This document shows positions 44,962 to 55,640 of a stretch of 64,000 nt of DNA, one piece after another (within the stretch, counting starts at the first letter, position 1; every line of letters starts with the position of its first letter). The position numbers were made by a program, and so were the translations under genes. The stretch lies in assembly GCA_030765045.1 (NCBI GenBank), contig CM060962.1, positions 263,847,647 through 263,911,646 of the forward strand, written 5' to 3'. The DNA is from Tenodera sinensis (lineage: Eukaryota > Arthropoda > Insecta > Mantodea > Mantidae). A model generated the notes under the pieces. The model was not told where the DNA came from and made no database searches. It saw only the letters and a program-made list of their open reading frames with translations.

Positions 44962-45390
44962 TTTTGTTTGTGTAGTAAAACTTTGTGTATATCTTGCCGT
45001 GCCCTAGTAATGGAAAAGTCATTCAGAATGAAGAACAGCTCTTAACAGGCTTTTCCCAGAATGTTCAATATATATGTACGTTTGATTTGTCATGAAAATA
45101 TCTTAAACACATAAACATATTTTAATTATAATGGTTAGGCCCATTTTTGGAAAATCATAATTTTGGAAGACAGAGTTTGGGTATTTTCTTGAAAATCTTC
45201 GTGTCACTTCTTAACGCAAAGTTTGTTGCCTATCAAGGTGTTTGTTTCTGAGTTATGTTGTTAAAACACACACATACACACAAACACACATGCCTTAAAT
45301 TTAGGGGACCACAAAGCATATATTTTGGGTTAAATCTTGGCATCAAATTAAGAATTGATTGCATAAGAAGGTTGCATGTTCTAAAGGCTC
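44962..45390 (-). mobile_element. element A copy A19 (internal and head part)
   Basis: Reads 'gtgtagtaaaactttgtgta', 'gaaaatatcttaaacacat', 'gaaaatcttcgtgtcacttc', 'ttctgagttatgttg', an ACACATACACAC tract, 'aggggaccacaaagcatata' and 'aaatcttggcatcaaatt'. It directly follows the terminus of A18. Confidence 0.82.
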
Positions 45391-45904
45391 AGGGAGATAG
45401 AAATTCCAGTGCCAGCTTTGTCATTTTAGGAACCTACAGGTTCTTATTAGAATAAAATTGGTTTGTGGTGCCCAGGTATGCAGCTTAGCTAACCCAACAG
45501 CTCTAAAACACTGAATATAACAATAAAAACAAGCATTTAGGATCATGTCTAGAACCACCCTATTGCTAGAAACCACTGGACTTCCGCAGAATGGAACTGA
45601 GCTTGAAAGATGCAATCATATACAATAAGAACACAGATAGAATAAGAACATACAACTTTATTTAGAAATTGCTCTGATAATGAGAATGTTTCACGAATTA
45701 CCACCATGGAGAATATCTCTTTCCCAACATAACGTGGATATTATAAACTATAAAATATCCCACATCTGTATGCAAACTAGTGTTCCAAAAAATGCGAAGT
45801 ATTCCCTCTAACAGTATATTCATCAATCCAAAACAGAAAATCGGAGTGAACATGGATTGATAGCACCGGATAATACTTCTTCATCTAACTACCCTCCCCT
45901 TATG
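45391..45904. other. unassigned DNA
   Basis: No repeat family or coding signal recognised. Confidence 0.45.
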
Positions 45905-46278
45905 TAGGACTTACACCCATTAGGACTTACAGCCAGTATCTAGGGTCAAACGCCTTTCGGGGAATAGAGGAATCTATGGACCGAAAAGAGTGAAGACCTG
46001 GAAGTGGGCGGTCAACCAAGCACCAGGTATGATAGTGAGGAAGAGTATGTAATGAAAAGTGCGCGAACTCGATGAATAGAAAGGTGATGATGGAGCAATT
46101 GGGGAATGAGTGGTGGGGGAAACCGGAGAACCCAGATACCACTTCGCCCACCACGAATGCCACAAGCAGGTCCCTGGGATCGAACCCGGGTCGGCTAGCC
46201 GATAGGTGAGCGGTCTAACCTCTGGTCACGGCGTCGCCGGTAGGCGAGCGGCCTAACTGCTCGGTCACGGCGTCGCTT
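45905..46278 (-). mobile_element. tRNA-derived SINE, family S1b, with duplicated tRNA half
   Basis: On the minus strand the B box GGGTTCGATCCCAGGG and 'cattcgtggtgggcgaagtg' match S1; the remainder follows the 11.1 kb copy. The 5' tRNA half is present twice in tandem (46199-46236 and 46237-46276), each with the A-box region reading GACGCCGTGACC... on the minus strand. Confidence 0.87.
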
Positions 46279-46499
46279 CACCGAATAATAGAATTAAATA
46301 GAAGTTTCGGAACTCATATTCCATATTTTCCTGTGAACTTTATGCCATTAAGCAAGCTTTAATATACGTAACGCAATCAAGCTTTATACTTCCGATTCAT
46401 TAAGTACTATCTAAAATCTTAGACATCGCTCAACTGATCTGTAGTTACTCCAGGAAATTCAAACACTTCATCCTCTAGTTCTTACACACAATAAGGGCA

Positions 46500-46815
46500 A
46501 AACTTTCATGCGCGTTCCGTCTGATTGTGACATCAAAGGCAATGAAAGAACAGACAGGGCAGCTAAAGAAGCACATTGGTTAACAGAGATTTCTGTACCT
46601 TATTGTGACGTAATGACATACTTTTCCTGTCAGTTTACAGCAAAATGGAACTACATATGGAACCAAAAACTACCAGACAAGGTACTCATCGTAAGGAAAG
46701 ATGAAATTAGTAATCCTTGGTCCATTTCACCGGACAACCAATTTCATTTTGAACTCTGTAATACACGCCTTGTTACTGAACATATTTTGACAGGTTGCAG
46801 ACGGTGTACTAGATA
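46500..46815 (+). pseudogene. LINE ORF2 C-terminal RNase H fragment
   Basis: The frame reads MRVPSDCDIKGNERTDRAAK then EAHW, matching the last RNase H block of LINEs with such a domain (wvPsH.gI.GNE.aDraAKeA; its catalytic Asp is retained as TDRAAK). It continues with a divergent tail WNYIWNQKLPDK and ends HILTGCRRCTR, like the C-terminal H...C..C. Upstream sequence is too decayed to read. Confidence 0.75.
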
Positions 46816-46816
46816 A

Positions 46817-47905
46817 CTTTAGCTAGCATACTGGAGATCTACCCACAATATCGAATACTCCATCAAAGTTCAAGTAAGGTGTAAAATTCCTCAGAAGAGT
46901 GAAACTACATTTGAAACTTCAATGTAATTGACAAAATCTTTTGTTTAATTCTCTGTGAGTTGAATTTGTGCTTAAAATATAAATACATTGAATTGGTTTT
47001 AAATATCGTATATTTGCAATATCACCAATCTACTAAAGCGATTTATTATAAACATATTCCTCATACTAGAGGAATGCATGAGCTATGGTTGAGTATTACG
47101 CAGAAAATAAAGTCGCTTGTAAACGCTTCTTTAGAAATGTGTTGAATTCGCGATGAAAATGAAGTGGAGCATTATCATTGCATGGAAGTACGTCTTGCTG
47201 TTGCTCATTCAGCAGGTTTACTAGCCACTCGTTGATCTTACCCAAACAAGATCACTACTCTTTTTTTGCTTATCTCCATTTGCAGACTGATATCTGGAGT
47301 TCTGGATGGCGGGCGGTAAGAACAACTTTTTGCAATTCCTCTCTTCAGTGCAATGATGGAGCGACGCTTCATGCATTACGAACAAAAATTCACACACACA
47401 CACACGCGCACACACACACTAAAGAGCCCACCTGCGTTGTAAATAACGCTGCATAGAGATGGTCAACAACAGAGTTGCCTGGAAACAAATGACTATCTGT
47501 GATTTGAGCTTCAGGCTTAATACAGCAGGCGTGGAAAAACTGTACAGAAAACTATAGAGTAAAAGGGCAGCACCAAAATACGCATTTTGAGTATAGAAAC
47601 AAGGAATCACATAAACCTTTTTACTTCCCTAAGTACATCAAAATTAAATCCCTTATGTTAGAGTCTCCAATTGTGAAACATGTTTGTGGCGTGTCAAATG
47701 TAAACAAAGCACACTCTTGTGGAATACTAGTCACTGTCGCTAGGTGTGTCGCATGTGAAGCCTACTGGATACAGTCTTGTTCATTATTCGTATGTAATAG
47801 TTTCTCATTGTGTAACAGTACTCAGTTGAGACATGGAGCGCTCTGTTATTATTCTGCATCTGCGACCCTTTGTGCCTAACCTCACAATACTTTCTAATGT
47901 CTAAT
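46817..47905. other. unassigned DNA
   Basis: A short AC run (47391-47420) is the only repeat. Two overlapping opposite-strand frames near 47200-47450 carry no domain. Confidence 0.45.
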
Positions 47906-47909
47906 GCCT

Positions 47910-48425
47910 TTCTAATGGAGCGAGATGGCGCCCCGATAACGTGAGCAGTCTGCATTAGGGAGGTTTCGAATGCTGCATACTACCCATTCTGACCCATGGG
48001 GTTTTGGTGGTTTCATCGGGTGGTAGGCGAATGAAGGGGAGGTTCCTCATTTGCTGTACCGTAATTTCCTCCACTGTAATCCGTTTATGAGTTACAGGAT
48101 CAGGGGACAGTGTTGAGAGAGTAGCTGTAGTGCTGTGGAGGTGCGCTTGGTACAGATATCTTCCTGGAGCTAGTCGAGACTGCTCATTTAGTACTCGCCA
48201 CAGGGTACTCTCTGGTGGGCACCCGTTCAAGGGAACATCGGGGTGTAAGGGATTTGGGTTGACTTGAGCGGCATTGGATGCATTCTAACTGGTGGGTGGA
48301 AGCACAAAGGCCTGGATGACCTGCGTGGGATGCTCTGCCCCGATTGCGGGGGGGGGGGGGGGGTCTCAGTTAGTATGTACCTTTGCCACTTACTGCCTTT
48401 CTACTCTATAGGATTCGGAAGGGCA
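47910..48425 (+). mobile_element. degenerate S4-type SINE
   Basis: 'agatggcgccccgataacgt' and 'gagcag' plus 'ggaggtttcgaatgctg' resemble a decayed S4 head. 'ttttggtggtttcatcgggt' and 'ggtaggcgaatgaagggg' follow as in S4 bodies. The 3' part has a G16 run (48348-48363) and 'gtatgtacctttgccac'. Confidence 0.6.
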
Positions 48426-48559
48426 ATGTGCAGAAAATTATATTTTGGTAAAACTGAAGCATTGTATTTCCAAGACCTCCTCTACCCACAATCCCCTCCC
48501 CCCCCCCCCCCACCTCTGTCTTTCACCGTCTCTTCTACGAATTATTGCCTCAGAGGTTC

Positions 48560-48690
48560 ATTTTTATAGCTACTTAATCGAGATAAACATTTACATTTAT
48601 TGTTTTATTGTGTATTCTGTTGTTAATACCACGAGAATTCAACAGGCTGAAGTAATAGTCAAATCTTAAAAAAGTTAGTCGCTATGTGCC
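48560..48690 (-). mobile_element. element A fragment A20
   Basis: Reads 'gagataaacatttacattta' and 'aagtaatagtcaaatctt', the inverted subterminal block of the family. Confidence 0.6.
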
Positions 48691-49029
48691 GACTTTGGAA
48701 ATCTACTGTTTGGATAGTCATGAGGGGAGTGCGGAACTTGTGCGGTCACATACGATACAGGTTAGTTGGACACGGAGAGTGAATGACGTAACCGGTACCG
48801 CACAGCCGTCGTATACCTATACACGCACATCAGCAGACGCCTGCAACTGTGTACATGCGAGAGTAGCAACAGTGGAACCCTTGTGCTCTAAACGTACGAC
48901 TTATCGGAAAATCCTTAGCTCTCTAATCTTGAGAAACAAGCGAATGGCCAACAACAAACACCTCGGAAGCAGTTAGTGTAACAATACAATTTATTTGACG
49001 GAAATTACTGGTTTTAATAGTAGGTAGAC
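48691..49029. other. unassigned DNA
   Basis: A 96-codon plus-strand frame (48686-48976) shows no domain. Confidence 0.4.
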
Positions 49030-49130
49030 GTTTCTGTCCCTTAGTATAGTTTAACAATTACGAAAACCTACAAAAGCCGTGCAGAATGAAGAGAACTTCG
49101 GAGCATATCCCAGAAAATTTAAGATGTAAA

Positions 49131-49240
49131 ATTTTAAGAGGTGGAATCAGGACTGAAAAATTCAATACCATTTGAACCACGGATTTTCCGCTTATCGAGC
49201 GGCTGCTTTGACCACTAAGGTACCATGGCAAACTTGACAG
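49131..49240 (-). mobile_element. tRNA-derived SINE S6, minus copy
   Basis: Minus strand: 'ggtaccttagtggtcaaagc' (A box) then TGGTTCAAATGG (B box), followed by 'tttttcagtcctgattccac' and 'ctcttaaaa'. Forms an inverted pair with the next entry. Confidence 0.72.
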
Positions 49241-49439
49241 AATGACATTAAATACCCCAGCCGATTCGTACTTTCCCAGTAGACCACAACGGAATCTCAC
49301 ATCAGAGATAAATACCCCAAGGGCGACTTACAATTGTAAATACCTTATGTCTCGAATTTTAAGTAACCTTTAGTTGGTTATTATGGTTTATTTATGCCAA
49401 CAAACTCACTGCTGCTGTTTTTAAACATAAAAGCTGTGT

Positions 49440-49585
49440 GTGGGTAATGAAATGTGGTTCAAATCCCGGCTATGGCATTGACTTTCAGTTCCTGATTCCA
49501 CCTCTTAAAATATTGCCCACACACTGCTTGTGTGTTTAAAACACCAGCAATAAGCCTGTTGCCATAAATAAACAACAAGTAAATG
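49440..49585 (+). mobile_element. tRNA-derived SINE S6, plus copy
   Basis: Plus strand: B box GTGGTTCAAATCCCGGC, then 'tttcagttcctgattccacc' and 'tcttaaaatattgcccacac', and a 3' end in ATAAATAAACAAC. The shared 27-bp block with the minus copy makes an inverted repeat around about 325 bp. Confidence 0.72.
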
Positions 49586-49890
49586 TCTTAAAACTTAGGT
49601 ACATTTGAATCAAAATCTTTGAGCCATTTGTGAGGAAATAGCGAAAGTTTTTCTATGTAAACAGTAGTTTGGAGTCTGAGAATTTTCTTGGCAAACTTTG
49701 GGTCGTATTCTTCGAATATGCCGAACTCCAGTACCGAATACCAAATTTATCCGATATTTCTCAGGGCGTTTTAAACTGCGTGTTTTTTTTTTTTTTTTTT
49801 TTCCCAGGCGGCCTCGTAACATGCGTATTTCCATTTAATTCTCAGTATAGATATAATTTTTGGAAACTATACAATATTACTCACAGTGGG

Positions 49891-50324
49891 TAGACCAAGT
49901 AAACAAAGAGCAGAAGCGACAGAAATAGCGATGGAACTATGGCTAAAGTATATCTAAGGGTACCACTAATAAAAGAAGAGCTAAATATTTTTTGTGTGGC
50001 ATTTATATGAAGCAGAGGAATCCATTAACTAACATTCGGAGGATTTTCTACTGTGCTGACGTACCAGATTGGATGATATAATTGAATATGACGCAGATAT
50101 GATGCTTTTGACAATCAACACTATGGTAGCAATTTCTCGCTGCCGTAAATATGCACACACATATATAATTTATTCTCACGCTTAATTGACAGTTATGCCT
50201 TTCAAAAATTCCATTTGGTGCTTCAAATAGGAACAAAACTAATTAAAATAAAACCAATGAGAAATCCCGTTGACGATCACATTTCTCAGTTCACCCTATA
50301 CCAGCAATGTAGTTTAGGTTATTT
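49891..50324. other. unassigned DNA
   Basis: No repeat family or coding signal recognised. Confidence 0.45.
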
Positions 50325-50830
50325 ATGTATGAAACAGAGTGTAACGTGCGAAACTATCATTCGGGAGGTCCTGGGTTCGATTCCCGTCGACCACCCAATT
50401 TGACATTCGGATTTTCTTTTCTTTTCTTTTTTCTATTTTTTTCCTGCTCGGTAGGCGAATGCTGGCGTGGATTCTCGTCTACCGTGATTTCTTTTCAATC
50501 ATTTACCTTTTATTCCTTTGCTCCTCATCATTTTCGAGTACTTTTAGGATTCGTGGTGCCGGACAGATGGTGCGGATGCTTACTCCTGGACACTAGAGGG
50601 ATGCTTGTTTGAGGGGTCGTTCCTAGCTTTTAGCATCTCCAACAATGGTAGAGTTCTTCGAGCCTGAAGCATAGGGCATAGAAACGCGGGAATGTCACTG
50701 TCTACCTGTGGTCTGTGGCCTCCTGCAATTTCTTAATTTCATCCTTTTGTCCTGGGATGGTAGCCCCAATAGATCCACGTAGGTCACAGTGGGCGAGGTG
50801 TCCCCCACCCAAACCTATGCATAAGAAAAG
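50325..50830 (+). mobile_element. long tRNA-derived SINE, family S4
   Basis: The head 'aactatcattcgggaggtcc' precedes the B box GGGTTCGATTCCCGTCG. Then come a T/C-rich run, 'cggtaggcgaatgctggc', and a 3' tail with 'gggatggtagccccaatag' and 'gggcgaggtgtcccccacc', the same tail found alone at 5.15 kb. Confidence 0.83.
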
Positions 50831-51689
50831 AAATCGCGTTTCTCATTTTGCTCTCTACCGCTTTCTGTGGTAGAGGAAATATTGGACCTTCGCCTTAAGC
50901 CTTGAAATAGAAATTTCCTATTCTTATGGGACTTTAGAATAAACAAAATTATACTACAAGGAATATCTTTGTGTGTGAGTGACACAGTGAGTTACAGTGA
51001 GACAGAGAAAGCAGTATAACTCAATAAAGAAAAGCTGGAAAATATTGAATGTCATACGTTAAATCCGAGTTTCTTTAGCCTATAGGGCGAATCCTTTCAA
51101 ATAAAACCTTCCCCTTTATTTTGTTGGGAACGTTTGGTTCTTTATTCTTTATTCTCTTCATTATCATAAACGAATAAAAATGTCACGAATTCAAATATCG
51201 GTTAGGAGTTACCTGAATAAGGGTTTTCCCGGGGTTTTCTTTATGCTGATAAGATGCATGTCAGATAGCCTTAAATTGTGTTGTCACCAGGTTCATTTTA
51301 GCGTCATTTTACATACTTCATCCATTCATTGCCTGATATGACCTACCCGGTTAAAGGAAGTTAAGATAATTAAAAAGTTTCTAAACGTTTCATTAATTGT
51401 AAAATGTGAAATATGAAATACAATCTTGAATTTACTATAATTTTTGTATTCATTTTGTTAGTGACTATTCCATTCATACCCCGCGCATTTGATTCTGAAG
51501 AATAACTTTTAGCTTAGCCTCCGATACCGAAAGATCATGGTAATTTATTTTCAAATATGTAAGGATGTGATTTTATCGAATGAAAGGTCAGCCCGTTAAT
51601 AATCTGTAATTGTTTCAATAGCAGTGATTAGTACGGCACTACATCTCGACAGTACTAGCACAGTTGAGGTAGGATTACATGAACAAGAA
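50831..51689. other. unassigned AT-rich DNA
   Basis: No repeat or coding signal. 'cagtataactcaataaag' near 51011 is a lone word resembling element A. Confidence 0.4.
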
Positions 51690-51863
51690 TGAATAAAAAC
51701 ATCTGATGCGTTACATTCAAATTACCTTCTCTACCCATTCTTTCATATACTATTCTTAAAAAGCACATTCTTCTATCCACTTCAGGTTTAATCAGATAAA
51801 AATATGCGGAAGTTGTATTATATATTTCCTTATAGGTAAAAGCGGATTAAGGGAATACGGTGG

Positions 51864-52380
51864 CCATGCCGTAACTGAGTGGTTACACCATTCGTTTCTC
51901 ACCAAAGCGGCCTGGGTTCGATCCCAGGCAACCGCATGTAAGATTTGTGGTGGACAAGGCGGCCCTGGGGGGGGGGGTTTCCTCCGTTGTTTGTTGTTGT
52001 TGTTTGTAGTGTTTAACGCCCGCTTTTACTACTACGGCACCGCAGGCGGTGACATTGATGATACATGGAATGAAGATGGAGCACCGGTTGAATGAGCTGG
52101 CGGGGGAAACCGGAGTAACCGGAGAAAACGCGCCCTGACGCCGCTTCGTCCACCACGAATACCACATGCGGGTCCCTGAGATCGAACCCGGGCCGCCTAG
52201 GTGGTAGGTGAGCGCGCTAACCGCTCGGCCACGGCGCCGCCGGGTTTCCTCCGGGTTCTCCGGTTTCCCCCAACATCTGATTCCACCGGTGCTCCATCTT
52301 ATTTCCATGTATCATCAGTGTCACCGCCTGCGGTGCCGTATGTAGTAAAAGCGGGCGTTAAACACTACTTACAAACTTAC
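51864..52380 (+). mobile_element. tRNA-derived SINE S1 (outer), nested in element A
   Basis: The head 'ccatgccgtaactgagtggt' and B box GGGTTCGATCCCAGGC run to 51986, and the body resumes at 52242 with 'gggtttcctccgggttctcc' and the 'gcgggcgttaaacactac' tail. It is bounded by AGGGAATACGGTGG (51850-51863) and AGGGAATAGGGTGG (52381-52394), 13 of 14 matching. Confidence 0.92.
51987..52241 (-). mobile_element. tRNA-derived SINE S1 (inner, inverted), 255 bp
   Basis: A complete copy in the opposite direction: minus-strand head 'ggcgccgtggccgagcggtt' with 'agcgcgctcacc', B box GGGTTCGATCTCAGGG, body 'tggtggacgaagcggcgtca', and a tail of GTTTAACG then TTGTTG repeats. It is bounded by the perfect 12-bp duplication GGGTTTCCTCCG (51975-51986 and 52242-52253), which lies within the outer S1. 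Confidence 0.95.
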
Positions 52381-52569
52381 AGGGAATAGGGTGGGATTTA
52401 AGCGATAGTCATCTCTTTTAATAGCTGGTCGCTTTGTGATTAATTTTCAATTCGATTATCTTTATACAGCCAAGAGGTGAAAAAAGAAAATTAATAAGGA
52501 CTTTGTATTTGAGAAAAGTGGACATAAGTATTGGAAACTTCACACCACCGTAAAGTAATATATTTAAAA

Positions 52570-53450
52570 CATCTGATGTGCTGCACTCACATGACTTTCT
52601 CTACTCTTGTACTAACCATTCTTACAAACTCTTATTCCTATATCTTCTTCGTGTTAGTTGCGATAAACATTTGTACAAATTATCTTATTGCTTATTTCCT
52701 TGTAGGTGCAAGGGGAACATTAGAATACAGTAGGCTTTGTGCGATAGTCAAATCTTTTAAAGCTATGAGATTCCATTCTCCTTGCACACTTAATATATAA
52801 AAACAAGAACAACGATGTTCCATTTCACGAAAGTTTTAAGTTTTCCGAAACTCACACACATAACAAGGAGTATCCCCGAAATGGTTCACCCTACATAAAA
52901 TTTATTCAGACATAAATTGTGTATTTTAGCAAGATATACATTTTTGCACAGTATGATTTGGTGTATCTCTAACAGGTTACCAGTTATGCAAAAGTCGTCC
53001 AGGGTAAATACGACTACAGGGGTTATAGCCAGAAAATTCAAGATATACATTTCATTTTTCATAAAAATATCTCAAACATATGACATTTTAATCAAAATCA
53101 TTTGAGCCATTTTCAAGAAAATCAAAATTTTCGAAAAACTTTCCATGTAACGGGTAGTGTAGTGTGGGACTATTTTGTTCAAAATCTTCGTGTTGCAACG
53201 TTGAAAGACATTAAACTTAAATACCAACTTAGGTTTTTAACCGACTTTTCGTTTTTGAGCTATGCTGTCCACAGACTGACAGACTGACACACAGACTGAC
53301 ACACAGACACACAGACACACACACGGACCTTTTTCTAAAAATGCTTTTTTTGGATTCAGGGGGTCTCAAAACATATACTTCCGGTGAAATCTCGACATCG
53401 AATTTTTGGGTGGAATACAATACTCCCCCTACTTACCAGTAGAGAAAGCA
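52570..53450 (-). mobile_element. element A copy A23 (full length)
   Basis: Complete in minus order from 'catctgatgtgctgcactca', 'catgactttctctactcttg', through 'cttgtaggtgcaaggggaac', 'cgaaatggttcaccctacat', 'gtaaatacgactacaggggt', 'caaaatcttcgtgttgcaac', 'ctatgctgtccacagactga', ACACAC/GACACACAGACTG repeats, 'ggattcagggggtctcaaaa', 'tgaaatctcgacatcgaatt', to the hairpin 'ccctacttaccagtagagaa'. The best copy for defining the hairpin end. Confidence 0.95.
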
Positions 53451-53504
53451 AAATGATTAGGCACGCAACAAGTAACCGTATTTTAGACATATTGTATATA
53501 TTAA

Positions 53505-53930
53505 CGAATCAACAGCTTTTGTGCAGTAAGAGTTTTTGTCTATCTCATACGTATCACTAGTTATACAAATGCCATCCAGGATGAAGAGGACCACAGAGGC
53601 CATTCTCAGAAAATTCAAGATATACAGTTCATTTGTGATTGGAATATCTTAAACATGTGGTATTTTAACAAAGATCGTTAACAGTAAATTCTGACATAGT
53701 CAAAGACATTTTCCATGTAACAGGCAGTTTGGGATGGGCGATTGTTTTCAAAATCCTGTTGTCGCATCCTTGGACGATGCTGAACATTCACACCATGTAT
53801 GACATTTAAGAACGTTTCCATATTTGAGTTATGGTGTTCAGAACATTAATAGTTTCTTGGACTCGGGAAATATGTATTTTTGATGAAATATCGGTTTTGC
53901 ATTTTTTGGGTGGAATAGCTCTACACCATG
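53505..53930 (-). mobile_element. element A fragment A24 (internal and head part)
   Basis: Reads 'gtgcagtaagagtttttgtc', 'ccatccaggatgaagaggac', 'gaatatcttaaacatgtgg', 'tccatgtaacaggcagtttg', 'caaaatcctgttgtcgcatc', 'gagttatggtgttcagaac' and 'tgatgaaatatcgg'. It has no GT tract. Confidence 0.8.
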
Positions 53931-55465
53931 CTAAAACATCTTCATTAAATACATTTATACAAGTAAATCTACAGAACAATGGCCACTTTTGGGGAATGAA
54001 AAAAAAAAGCTATTAATATACCCTGATGTTAGTTATTTTAACTTCGTTAACTATATTGACAGCGTTGGTTAGTACTCCGTAGCAAACTTGATTGTTCATT
54101 AGTTTACTGCATTCTTACAGCTGAAAAAATCATGATTTGATTTAAAACACTACTAATAAGGTAACTTATAAGATTCTACATTTTATTCATTGAATAGTAG
54201 TAAGAAATCACATTTGAACTTACGATTTTCATCAGATGAATTCCTAAGCTCTCGTAGGATTATGTATGATAATTCCAACATCAATAGCCAACACAAGTAC
54301 CTCATTAAACTTGATTTCGTGTAACCGAGTCAAGCTAAGTAAATCACAACAGTAGGCAGTAGGTATCCATATGCCAAGAATTCATTTGATTTCTGCATAA
54401 AATGTTACACATACTACTGACATGACCAGCAAGGAGAGCATAACGCCGTGAAAGGATTTCATGCAGTTATTCAGCTTTCGAGAGCAGAGAATGACATTTG
54501 TAATCGTATGAAGGATCTGTATGGGAGCGAATATTGCACGACAACGCCCAGGTTTCATTTCCAAAAATTCTCAAGGAGACAATCAAGCTGGTTCTCAAAC
54601 GGTTGAAGATTCAGTAAAGGTGTTTGTTTCTCAGTATAAAGAAATTCCATTTTCAAGTTTTAATATATTACAGATTGTCTACCGCTATTGTTAAACAGCA
54701 TGATTATCAATGCCTCAAGTTTGAGAGAAATTTGCATAAAATACAATAGAAATTCAGAATCCATTTTTTGCACATTCTTCTTTCACTATTGTTCCTTCAA
54801 ACGCGTTACACACTTGTCCCTTCTTTTCATTTTCAAGTAATGATTTATGTGCATCCCTGGATTGGATGCATGGTGGACACGGTCTTCTGGCGGTTTCTGC
54901 GTTTTTGTTTATTCATAGTTCTTTCTTTGCACGTTCCTGCTGTCAATGCCTTGTTATTCGTCTCATTTTTATTATCTCCGCCTATAGCAAGGAGAGGAAG
55001 GACTCTAAACCACAAAAAAGTTCAGTATTGGAATCTCACCGCAAATACGTTTTGAAGAGTCCTGGATCCATAGAAGAGATTTTTTTAGAAATCATTTGTG
55101 TCTGCACGCTGGGAGGCTGATTTTTATTTTTATGGCGTAAAAATCCTTCGGAAAGGACATAAAATGTAGAATTAAGGTATGTAAAATAACCGCAAGCCTG
55201 ATAAGAAGATTCTTAATCAAAAGTAAGCGGTCTCCACGCCCAATATAGAGTTGGACACGGAGAACCATATCATTCTGAGCACGTCCATAAGTAGAACACA
55301 ATTTAATTTATGAAAAGCTGATCCGCTATTTAAAAATCTCACTTTCGTTTTAGCCTACCTTATCTGTTATGCTTATAGTGAAATGTGCAGATTTATAAAC
55401 ACTGTATATCAATTAAATAAAAACTGTTTGTATAAGACTGCGAAGTGTAACTTTAACTGTAGCAA
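53931..55465. other. unassigned AT-rich DNA
   Basis: About 1.5 kb without a recognised repeat or gene. Frames at 54768-55120 lack domains. Confidence 0.45.
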
Positions 55466-55640
55466 TGCCAACTCTTATTACAGAGCTTATGCTACCAATG
55501 GGGAGGGGCCTACTTTATAACCACCACTGGTAACAACATGTCTGAGCTGTTTTTAAAACAAAATTTCTTTTAAAATTGGGTATTATATCTTGTCATGTTT
55601 ATAAAGGTAGTGTTTAACATTGTTTAAATATTTGTTTTTA
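55466..55640 (+). repeat. repeat B, copy 2
   Basis: Same block order as 41361-41560. Unlike copy 1, it is not flanked by element A, which shows that B is an independent repeat. Confidence 0.72.

Larger units (their letters stand above)
49030..49890 (-). mobile_element. element A copy A21, split by a SINE pair
   Basis: The left part (49030-49130) reads 'gtcccttagtatagtttaac', 'atgaagagaacttcgg' and 'agaaaatttaagatgtaaa'. The right part resumes at 49586 with 'tcttaaaacttagg', 'caaaatctttgagccatttg', 'ttctatgtaaacagtag', a T19 run at 49784-49802 and 'cctcgtaacatgcgtatttc'. The two halves are contiguous in the family. Confidence 0.8.
51690..52555 (-). mobile_element. element A copy A22, split by nested S1 SINEs
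   Basis: The left part (51690-51863) reads 'catctgatgcgttacattca', 'accttctctacccattct' and 'tatttccttataggtaaaag'. It resumes at 52381 with 'agggaatagggtgggattta' and 'agcgatagtcatctctttta'. It is followed at once by the next copy, giving a tandem. Confidence 0.85.
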
